The notes under the pieces were generated by a model, which saw only the letters and a list, made by a program, of their open reading frames with translations, was not told the DNA's origin and did not search any database. From the IMG/VR virus record IMGVR_UViG_3300024505_000434, positions 1-64,000 of that record: DNA of 64,000 bases, one strand, 5' to 3'. This stretch comes from a virus. This document shows, in pieces, positions 56,930 to 64,000 of this stretch (the stretch's first letter is position 1; each line of letters starts with the position of its first letter). The position numbers and the translations under genes were made by a program.

Positions 56930-57196
56930 ATGAGTGATTTAACACCAAAACTACCAGAAGTAAAATTCAACAAAAACGGTTATGAAATTCGTACTGACAT
57001 ACTAGCAATGGCTAAAGACTTAGTTAGCCAAGACTTCCATGTGAAGTTTCAAGGTTGGGAAATGACTGCTACTCGTGATGAGAAGACAGGTCAGATTGTT
57101 AGCAAAGTAGATATGCCAGAGTTTCCAGGACTTGAGAAAGTTTTAGAAGCCGCTGAAAAGATGTACGCTTTTGTTAATACTGGCGCAAAGAAATAA
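56930..57196 (+). CDS. unknown 88-residue protein
   Basis: Strong AGGAGA site. Sequence with NGYEIRTDILAMAKDLVSQDF and a beta hairpin (VKFQGWEMTATRDEKTGQIV); similar small proteins occur in many T4-like environmental phages, where they are unknown. Last gene of the plus-strand block. Confidence 0.6.
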   Translation: MSDLTPKLPEVKFNKNGYEIRTDILAMAKDLVSQDFHVKFQGWEMTATRDEKTGQIVSKVDMPEFPGLEKVLEAAEKMYAFVNTGAKK

Positions 57197-57235
57197 TAAT
57201 TATTATATTAATCCCATAGGGAAATTATAGAAAAT

Positions 57236-57265
57236 AAAAAAGGACTCTTCGGAGTCCTTTTTTAT
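57236..57265. terminator. bidirectional terminator
   Basis: AAAAAAGGACTC-TTCG-GAGTCCTTTTTT is symmetrical and serves both the plus-strand block ending at 57196 and the converging minus-strand gene ending at 57262. Confidence 0.92.
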
Positions 57266-58674
57266 ACTTGAGCGGCAAATATTGTGCCGCCTATCTTTTC
57301 GCCGCCAGCGGCTATCATCTTATCTCTAAATCCAATGTTAGTGCCTGCACCGTAGGCCGCACTAGAAGCCGCTGTAAAGTATTTGAGATTTGTTGGAACT
57401 TGCGGAAGAATATTAATTGCGCCATCTACAATGTTAGCCAATTGTCTATCAGTTGGGCCACGTGTAAAGTTAGCACTTGGGCCCGGATCAAATCTTGTAC
57501 CAGTAACTGCTTGGAACTGATTTGGAGCTCTTAACACACTGATAACATTGTCGCCCCAATTACCTGTGCGTGTTCTGTTTAGGATAACGCCCATAACATA
57601 GGCTTGTTCTTTACTGTTATTGCTTGCTTCAGCAGTTGTAGCACGTAACAAGTAATTCCATTCTTTGTCGTCCATTGGACGTCCTAGATACTTTTCTGCT
57701 GTTGCTCTTGCCTTTTGCGTACTCTCGGTGCTAGTTAAGGCTGCAACTTCTTCAGCACCTCTGCTATAGTCTAATGACTTAACATCCTTGTTAGTACTCT
57801 TTGTTAAAGTAGCCAATACTTCAGGCTTGGCTTTGAGCATGGCGTTCATTTTATCCGCAGTTTGCTGATTAACAATTCCTGTTGCTTCTAAGCCATTCTT
57901 CTCTTGGAAGGTTTTGATAGCACCTGTTGTTTCTTTACCTTGAATCCCATCAACACCATATTTAGGTAAAGGTACGCCCAATGCTTCTAATGCCTTTTGT
58001 GCATCTGCAATTAATGGGCCACGTTTGCCGTCTGGAACTTCTACACTAAATGGAACTGCCGTAGCATCTTTTTCTTTATTGTCTGCTGTATCTTTACTAG
58101 CAGGTGCGGCAATAGAAGAACCTGCTTGAAATAGTTTACTGTATCCGTTAAACGGGTGTATGCCATCGCCCTTGGCTATGTTTGGATCAAAGGTGTTTAG
58201 TGAACCTAAAAACTTTGCTCCTGCGCCTGCGGCAATGCCGGATAGTTTTTGATTTGCGCCTGTGTAATCTACAGTCCATTGTTTACCATTAGTAAACTTT
58301 GTAGGCTTTTGCAAAGGTGTTTTGCCATCAGCAACACCAACTAGTGCTACCGATGCTCCTGCATCTTTTAACGCTTTAATCTGTTGACTAATTGGACCAA
58401 AGTTTTCCGATTGAATCTGTGTTCCGTCTTCTGTTTCTACTTTACCACTGTTAGCGGCTCCACTACTTAAAATAACAATAGCACCTTTTGCTTTGCCACT
58501 TTTAACAAAGGGCGTTACAAGATTTTGTAGAACAAATGTAGTGTTTTTTCCAGGATTAGTGTATTCTTTGCTAACGCCACCGGCGCCAGCAATGCCATTG
58601 GCAATACTGTCTCCAATTACGTAAACGTTGGATTTTGATTCAAAAAGTTTGGATAAGAATTCTTTGGCTCTCAT
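57262..58674 (-). CDS. capsid-targeted SGNH/PG-binding/SleB hydrolase
   Basis: 470 residues beginning MRAKEFLSKLFESKSN (targeting signal, L-F-E before Ser). Domains: SGNH hydrolase (about 15-190; GDSIANG at 21 and DGIHPF), PG_binding_1 (about 218-285; YGVDGIQGKETTGAIKTFQ) and SleB/Hydrolase_2 (about 345-465; TTAEASNNSKEQAYVMGVIL). All three point to the peptidoglycan or its acetyl groups. If packaged, it would be injected to open the wall or prevent lysis-timing problems. A CATAAATA lies 6 bp upstream, so the leader would be very short. Confidence 0.82.
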   Translation of the reverse strand: MRAKEFLSKLFESKSNVYVIGDSIANGIAGAGGVSKEYTNPGKNTTFVLQNLVTPFVKSGKAKGAIVILSSGAANSGKVETEDGTQIQSENFGPISQQIKALKDAGASVALVGVADGKTPLQKPTKFTNGKQWTVDYTGANQKLSGIAAGAGAKFLGSLNTFDPNIAKGDGIHPFNGYSKLFQAGSSIAAPASKDTADNKEKDATAVPFSVEVPDGKRGPLIADAQKALEALGVPLPKYGVDGIQGKETTGAIKTFQEKNGLEATGIVNQQTADKMNAMLKAKPEVLATLTKSTNKDVKSLDYSRGAEEVAALTSTESTQKARATAEKYLGRPMDDKEWNYLLRATTAEASNNSKEQAYVMGVILNRTRTGNWGDNVISVLRAPNQFQAVTGTRFDPGPSANFTRGPTDRQLANIVDGAINILPQVPTNLKYFTAASSAAYGAGTNIGFRDKMIAAGGEKIGGTIFAAQV

Positions 58675-58765
58675 AGTCTTATTTATGTAAACTTCTCTGT
58701 TGGGTTAGGCGTTATTATATTATAGCACTTAAAAAGGTGGATTACTATGTTGATGAGGACCAATT

Positions 58766-59131
58766 ATGAAACGCTTAGTAGTATTCATTGCGTTGACAAC
58801 AAGTTTGACATTAAGCCTGGCAAATACGAGCTTGAAAAACCCGACCCATTCAGTCTCCGTTGCCCAACACCCGACTGTGATACGAAGCGCACAGGTCCGT
58901 GTAAATCTACCGAAAATCCAAAAACCTAAGATATTTGTTGGACATCCACATAAAATCTTTGTCTCTGATTGGGACGGAGATTTCCTAGAAATTGATGATG
59001 TTATCACCAGTTATCGTCGTAGGGATTTAAACAAGATTGAACACGAAGACGGTATCAGTGATAATGTTCGTTGGCGATTGTTTTTAGCTCGCCAACTAGC
59101 ATTACTCAAATATAGACAAATTTACAGTTAA
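58766..59131 (+). CDS. secreted unknown protein
   Basis: 121 residues with a signal peptide (about 1-19, MKRLVVFIALTTSLTLSLAN). The mature part is basic with DWDGDFLEIDDVITSYRRRD. Ends overlapping the 3' end of the converging nuclease gene by 4 nt. Function unknown. Confidence 0.6.
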   Translation: MKRLVVFIALTTSLTLSLANTSLKNPTHSVSVAQHPTVIRSAQVRVNLPKIQKPKIFVGHPHKIFVSDWDGDFLEIDDVITSYRRRDLNKIEHEDGISDNVRWRLFLARQLALLKYRQIYS

Positions 59132-59937
59132 TCTGCTTTGCCGCACTTAGCACGTTTAGCATTAGTTAACGCACCGTAGTCCACAGGCCATTCTTGTCCA
59201 GGTTGTAGTTCTTTTGCGTTAGCAGGATACTTGAATGTAACGCCTGCTTGTTGTTGTATTTGTGCTACTGGTACACGGAACTTGGTCAAGTCGTTGCCAA
59301 GATTAACATATGGTTTAGTGTGTGGGAAAGCCCAACCAGCAATAGCACCTGTTTGTTGATCAATAACAATCTTGTAGTAGCCATGTGGAACAATAACGCC
59401 ATTGCCAATTACACCGTCACCAGCGCCATAAAATGCTCCAACGTATATTGTAAACGGACGATTCTGCTGTACCGCCCACCCACGTACTGAAGTTTCCAGT
59501 AGTTTCCAAATTCCACGATTTAAACTGCCGTGTTGTGGATACATATTGGTCATTAGGAAACTCTCATACTCCACGATCTGTGACCAACTTAGGTCACCAT
59601 CGGGAGCGGCATGTCCTTTGTCGTAGCCTGTGCCTGCGTAGTCATTAGGAGTAGCACCCCCAGGAACTGACTGATCCGCAACGAATGCGTTCGTACGTGG
59701 AAAGCATCCTAAAGCATTTTGTGGAAGTAATGTGTATGCTACATAAGCAGGAATCTTAACAGGAGCATCGTATGCTACTAGATATGCTTCGCGGCAAATT
59801 GGAGCAACTTGTCGTTGTGTTTGAGCAAAGCCGTAAGGACTGTGTACTTGACAGGCTTGTACTGGTAGTGGAGCACGTTGTTCCCAGGCAAACACTTGGG
59901 TTGAAACAAACGCTAACAATAATAATAACTTCTTCAT
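59128..59937 (-). CDS. secreted DNA/RNA non-specific endonuclease
   Basis: 269 residues with signal peptide (cleaved near VFAW). The beta-beta-alpha-metal nuclease motif YDKGHAAPDGDLS (DxGH with catalytic His) and the metal-binding Asn in SLNRGIWKLLE are present, as in Serratia nuclease and NUC1. It would degrade DNA or RNA in the periplasm or medium, for example competing phage DNA or the matrix. Mature cysteines suggest oxidative folding. Confidence 0.88.
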   Translation of the reverse strand: MKKLLLLLAFVSTQVFAWEQRAPLPVQACQVHSPYGFAQTQRQVAPICREAYLVAYDAPVKIPAYVAYTLLPQNALGCFPRTNAFVADQSVPGGATPNDYAGTGYDKGHAAPDGDLSWSQIVEYESFLMTNMYPQHGSLNRGIWKLLETSVRGWAVQQNRPFTIYVGAFYGAGDGVIGNGVIVPHGYYKIVIDQQTGAIAGWAFPHTKPYVNLGNDLTKFRVPVAQIQQQAGVTFKYPANAKELQPGQEWPVDYGALTNAKRAKCGKAD

Positions 59938-59970
59938 AATAATCCTTAGTAATTAAGTGCTATTATTTAG

Positions 59971-62900
59971 TTATCGAGCGATCTCTGTAATACGAAGTGT
60001 TAGTGCTGTTGATGAATTTGTAACGGTTATGCTATCGTCCGCTGAGTCTCTACGAACACCAACGGTAATAGTCTTTGCTGTGGTACTTGAATTTGTATAT
60101 CTACCCGTTAGCGGAAATAAATTACCTGTTCTACCGCTTTCATTACTTCTTGTCATTTGACGAGCGTAGACTATTTCAGAACCATCTACTTTGATACGAG
60201 AAAAATAACTGTCTGTACCAGCACCACCACTATCTGATGCCGCTCTATAGTCTGCCACGTGAACGTGTATGATCAAGTAACTTGAATTGCTGGTCGGTGT
60301 ATAACTGTAGGTAAGAAGATCTGTGTCGCTGGTGCTAGTAGCCACTGTAGTATTATTAACAGTAAACTCGCTGTTGTTCAACATAGTATCTTTGATGACT
60401 TGTCCAGCTCTCCAAGCACCTGCTTGTATAAATCCAGTAGTGGCCAAGTTACCTGTAGTATCTACAGCCATCTTTACTGCGCCGCCACTTTCATTTAGGT
60501 TGTTAGTCACACGGAACAGTTGTCCGCTTAGGACAGTGAATGACCCGTTGTAACTATCAACAGCCCAGTTATTATTGTTGGCATAATACATCAACACACC
60601 CGGAGTGTCTGTAGTGCCGTTGTCTAGGGCAATATCACCAGTGCCCAGTGTTTTGGTGTATGTACCAGTGCCCGCTTTAACAGCACTGGCAATGTTTGTA
60701 GTGCCACTGCTGTTGCCAATGTTTAGAGTAGTTGCGGCACCTGCAAAGTTAACGGTAGTTGCTGTTGTGTTAAAGATATTAGCACTAGTGTTTCCGGTTA
60801 ATAAATTCTGTGCTGTAACATCGCCGGTACTGGTAGAGAACCCGCCGGCATAGATAGTGCCAACTGAGTTGATACCGCCACCAAGATATATGTTACCAGC
60901 AACACCTACACCACCAGATACTTTCAATGCTCCAGTTGTTGTGTTTGCGCTGTTAGTAGTATCTGTAATGCTAACTGCACCACTAGATGTTAAACCAGTT
61001 AATGTTCCTACACTAGTCAAACTACTGTTTACCACAGTAGATTTTAATGTTACGCCAGTTAGAGTATCTGCGGCTGCTGTAACGGTAATGTTTGCGCTAC
61101 CATTAAAACTTACACCGTTAATATTACGAGCAGTTTGTAGAGTAGTTGCTGTAGTAGCATTACCAGTATAGGCTGTTGTTTGTACAGTACTATCTGGGAA
61201 TGTTATCTGTCCAGCCTTGTCAAATACCCAAGTCTTGATAGACCTTACACTTGCTGTTCCTGATGACACATAAAGAGTAACACCTGAAGTATCAGTTGTT
61301 ACATAACTGTCAAAAGGAAGTCCTGCTCCAATAGTAGTGGCTTTCCAATACAAATTAGAACTAGATGTATCACCACTGCTCTTTACGCCAATACTGTTAG
61401 TGCCGCTGTCAAGAGTATTACTAGGCAGAGTTGTGGTTCCATCGTTGTTAAACTTCCATTCATAGTATGGTGCTGGGCCGCCTGTTTGGATTGTTAAACC
61501 AGTTGCTTGTCTAAATGTATTTGTGTTAGATAAGATTAAACTGCCGGCGCCATCAAAGCCTAACGAACTAGTAAAGCCACTGGCTTTGATACTGTTGACT
61601 TCAATAGTAGCACTAGAGCCTAGACTAATACTTGTACCGTTAACTGTGACTGCGCTGTTGGCTAGTTTGCTGTTGGCTATTGATCCAGCCAACATAGTAT
61701 TAGTTACTGTACCTGTGTCACCAGTTGTTATCACTGTACCAGTTGTTGCTGGCATTGTGATAGTAGTTGTACCAGCAGCCGCACTTGCTTTCAATACAGT
61801 AGTGCCACTTGTTGATCCGTTGAATGTAGCACCAGTACCACCTATGGTTGGTAATGTCAGCGTTTTGTTAGTCAGTGTCTCACTGCCCGCCAGTGTAGCA
61901 AAATCTCCATCAGTCAGTGCTGAGTTAAACTGAGCAGTGGTTCCGCTGACTGTATTAGAACCTAGAGCAATAGTTTTGTTGGTTAGTGTTTGGCTACCAG
62001 TTAGGGTTGCTACTGTTGAATCAATAGCGATAGTAACTGCTGAACTACCGTTATAAGTTGTGCCGCTTAATCCTGTGCCAATAGTTAAGGCATTTAAGTT
62101 ACTGCCCAGACTTACACCAGATATAGTGCTGTTGGCTAGTTTAGCATTGGCGATTGATCCTGCTAACATTGTATTTGTAACAGTACCAGTATCACCTGTA
62201 GTAACTACTGTGCCTGTAGTTGCTGGTAAAGTAATAGTTGTAGTACCTGCGGCTGCTGATGCTTTTACTACTGTAGTACCACTTGAGCTGCCGTTGAACG
62301 TAGCGCCAGTACCACCTATCGTTGGTAGTGTTAATGTCTTGTTGGTTAATGTTTCAGCACCAGTTAGAGTAGCATAGCCACTGTCGTTAGTCAGTTGGCT
62401 AACGTTAGTTGGAACTGTAGGAGCACCAGTTAACTTACTGTAGGCAAGACTTGTTATCCAGGCAGGGTTAGCATACGATCCTGTTGAGTATAATCCGTTG
62501 GTAACTGTTGCCGCATTACCATCAATGCTTACACCAGTTAGTGTTTGGCTAGCACTTAGTCTTGTAAAGTCTAAACTGGTTGTGCCAATATAAGCACTAG
62601 AGTAGATAGTTGGCTTGTTTGTTAAGTCTGTGTAACTGCCACTAAACAATGTAGGTGTACCAGTTAGTTTGCTGTAGGCTAGGCTTGTTATCCACGCAGG
62701 GTTACTGTATGTTCCTGTAGTGTAGACTCCATCAGTTACTGTACCGGCATTGCCATCAATGCTTACACCTGTTAAAGTTTGGCTAGCACTTGTTCTGTTT
62801 AGTGCTATGCTGGTTGTACCAATGTAGTGCGTGTCTGCTCGTAGGGCTACGGTTGAGTCTACAGCGATAGTAACTGCGGTACTACCATCAAAACTTGTAC

Positions 62901-64000
62901 CACTCAATCCACTGCCAATAGTTAGTGCGTTAGTTGTACTGGCTGTAACAGTAATGCCAGCAGAGCCGTCAAAGCTCACATTGTTAATTGTTCTTGCTGT
63001 GCCTAGTTTAGTTGCTGTTGCGGCATTGCCTGTAATGCTACCTACAATGCTGTTAGTTGCTGTTAGACTTGTGATAGTCACAGCACCGTTCATAGTTGTT
63101 GTAGTTGTAGCACTACCTAAGTTAAGTGTAGCAGTACCACTTGTAACACCCGTACCAATGTTAATAGTACTTGTACCGCCTGCTAAGTTTGTGCCAATGT
63201 TTAAATTCTTAACATAGGTAGCACCCGTTGCCGCGGTAAGAATGTTTAGTGTGTGATTAAAAACACTACTACTAGGACCCAATGTTAAAGAAGGTGTTGA
63301 GGCATAAGCATTGGTACTGGTTGTGCTGTCAAGGTTAGTAATGTAAGCAGTACTAATACTTGGACTTGAGTTAGTAACTAATGATGTACCTGTTCCAACC
63401 AATCCACTCACTAACTGTGTATAAGACAAGTTAGCAGTTGCGTTAGATGCTGTGCTGACTACGGTGAATGTAGTTTGTCTTGCTGTCGCTATAGTATTAG
63501 AAACTATTTGTGTGCCGGTACTCAACTGATAAGTTATAGTTGCTGCCGAAGTAAAGAATGTAATCTGTTGCCCAGCAGTTAGCGTAGTCAAGTCTGGCAG
63601 TTTGAATATGTGTGTACCGCTTATTGATCCTGTAACATTGTAATATCTAGTTATAGTTGCGGCATCTAATGTTGTAGTAGCACCTGCTGTTGCCACAACG
63701 GTAGTAGTACTTGTATCCAAACTAACTGTGACTGCGGCACTACCATTGAAGGTGCTGGCTGTGCCTGTTAAGCCTCTACCGATAGTTAGTGCGTTGGCTG
63801 TGTTGACTGTGCCACTGCTACCTAAACTTATACTTGTTCCATTAACTGTGATTGTGCTGTTGGCTAACTTGTTATTGGCAATACTGCCGGCCAACATAGT
63901 ATTAGTAACAGTACCAGTGTCTGTGGTTAGAACAGCATTAGTAACCTTACTACCTGCTAAACTGGTAATCCAACTTGGATTAGCGTAACTTCCTGTAGTG
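59971..64000 (-). CDS. repetitive tail fibre, 5' end outside the window
   Basis: The open frame has no stop up to the window end (63999), so at least 1343 residues and N-terminally incomplete. It consists of repeats such as TLTNKTLTLPTIGGTGATFNG, TMLAGSIANAKLANS and ASQTLTGVSIDGNA, typical of T4-like long tail fibres, followed by a beta-rich C-terminal domain (about the last 130 residues). Repeats predict recombination-driven length variation. Ends close to the nuclease gene. Confidence 0.88.
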   Translation of the reverse strand, partial: TTGSYANPSWITSLAGSKVTNAVLTTDTGTVTNTMLAGSIANNKLANSTITVNGTSISLGSSGTVNTANALTIGRGLTGTASTFNGSAAVTVSLDTSTTTVVATAGATTTLDAATITRYYNVTGSISGTHIFKLPDLTTLTAGQQITFFTSAATITYQLSTGTQIVSNTIATARQTTFTVVSTASNATANLSYTQLVSGLVGTGTSLVTNSSPSISTAYITNLDSTTSTNAYASTPSLTLGPSSSVFNHTLNILTAATGATYVKNLNIGTNLAGGTSTINIGTGVTSGTATLNLGSATTTTTMNGAVTITSLTATNSIVGSITGNAATATKLGTARTINNVSFDGSAGITVTASTTNALTIGSGLSGTSFDGSTAVTIAVDSTVALRADTHYIGTTSIALNRTSASQTLTGVSIDGNAGTVTDGVYTTGTYSNPAWITSLAYSKLTGTPTLFSGSYTDLTNKPTIYSSAYIGTTSLDFTRLSASQTLTGVSIDGNAATVTNGLYSTGSYANPAWITSLAYSKLTGAPTVPTNVSQLTNDSGYATLTGAETLTNKTLTLPTIGGTGATFNGSSSGTTVVKASAAAGTTTITLPATTGTVVTTGDTGTVTNTMLAGSIANAKLANSTISGVSLGSNLNALTIGTGLSGTTYNGSSAVTIAIDSTVATLTGSQTLTNKTIALGSNTVSGTTAQFNSALTDGDFATLAGSETLTNKTLTLPTIGGTGATFNGSTSGTTVLKASAAAGTTTITMPATTGTVITTGDTGTVTNTMLAGSIANSKLANSAVTVNGTSISLGSSATIEVNSIKASGFTSSLGFDGAGSLILSNTNTFRQATGLTIQTGGPAPYYEWKFNNDGTTTLPSNTLDSGTNSIGVKSSGDTSSSNLYWKATTIGAGLPFDSYVTTDTSGVTLYVSSGTASVRSIKTWVFDKAGQITFPDSTVQTTAYTGNATTATTLQTARNINGVSFNGSANITVTAAADTLTGVTLKSTVVNSSLTSVGTLTGLTSSGAVSITDTTNSANTTTGALKVSGGVGVAGNIYLGGGINSVGTIYAGGFSTSTGDVTAQNLLTGNTSANIFNTTATTVNFAGAATTLNIGNSSGTTNIASAVKAGTGTYTKTLGTGDIALDNGTTDTPGVLMYYANNNNWAVDSYNGSFTVLSGQLFRVTNNLNESGGAVKMAVDTTGNLATTGFIQAGAWRAGQVIKDTMLNNSEFTVNNTTVATSTSDTDLLTYSYTPTSNSSYLIIHVHVADYRAASDSGGAGTDSYFSRIKVDGSEIVYARQMTRSNESGRTGNLFPLTGRYTNSSTTAKTITVGVRRDSADDSITVTNSSTALTLRITEIAR

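Noticed and set aside
60605-62377. Several valine/proline-rich plus-strand frames (for example 61523-61933)
   Set aside because: They are antisense shadows of the Thr/Gly/Asn-rich tail-fibre repeats, without start signals.
59971-63897. ATG at 63897 as the fibre start
   Set aside because: The frame stays open with the same repeat type to the window end, so the gene is truncated by the window.
1-64000. CRISPR arrays, insertion sequences, attachment sites, integrase
   Set aside because: No regularly spaced direct repeats, transposase or integrase frames were found; the window reads as a virulent phage.

Overview
The window is a stretch of a large tailed-phage genome of the T4 superfamily (myovirus type). 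Signs of this are rIIA/rIIB homologues, a PAAR spike protein, class Ia ribonucleotide reductase with glutaredoxin, a tRNA array, T4-like late promoter motifs (TATAAATA) and a repetitive tail fibre. GC content is low and almost all genes lie on the minus strand, packed with 4-nt ATGA or TAATG overlaps. The host is probably a Gram-negative proteobacterium: there are lipoboxes, an outer-membrane barrel, an outer-membrane curli secretion channel and murein enzymes. AhpC and DnaK look betaproteobacterial to me, but that is an impression from memory and not a search result.

Layout. 1-2350: tRNA cluster (at least ten credible tRNAs), structured spacers and tiny genes, behind two tandem sigma70-type promoters. 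2400-7970: a peroxide-detoxification operon (AhpC, SGNH hydrolase, AhpD), an outer-membrane barrel, unknowns, a probable amber-suppressor tRNA and an SPFH lipoprotein. 7957-12393: rIIB, rIIA and an AAA ATPase. 12500-12829: a circularly permuted two-piece tmRNA. 12830-17725: small unknown proteins and a ClpP-like protease. 17728-29016: envelope and signalling island, with a fatty-acid desaturase, a PBP7-type peptidase, a CHASE2-nucleotidyl cyclase, a capsid-targeted metallopeptidase, and a curli-like (type VIII) secretion set consisting of CsgF, CsgG-SH3, curlin, a FecR protein and a PA14-curlin protein; a BI-1 protein follows. 29165-35613: two capsid-targeted proteins, a bilin pathway (heme oxygenase plus ferredoxin-dependent bilin reductase), ClpS, Hsp20 and DnaK. 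35704-41922: MazG-like enzyme, ribosomal protein bS21, a lysis/envelope block and an Fe-S assembly set (ErpA-like, IscU, IscA). 42003-48135: PAAR protein and partner, Sm-like protein, glutaredoxin, NrdB and NrdA. 48173-64000: tailspike, exonuclease, virion-core-like proteins, a small plus-strand block, a packaged SGNH/PG-binding/SleB hydrolase, a secreted nuclease and a tail fibre running off the window.

How the parts may work together (inference). Early genes appear to use host sigma70 promoters with 16-18-bp spacers. DnaK, ClpS and several virion genes have TATAAATA-like late motifs. Four proteins share an N-terminus MRAKEF followed by an (I/L)-x-E site, like the capsid-targeting sequence of T4 internal proteins, so they are probably packaged and injected. 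The most striking content is the amyloid secretion plus cyclase island, the bilin pathway, the permuted tmRNA, and a CTA-anticodon tRNA in a genome where very few genes end in TAG.
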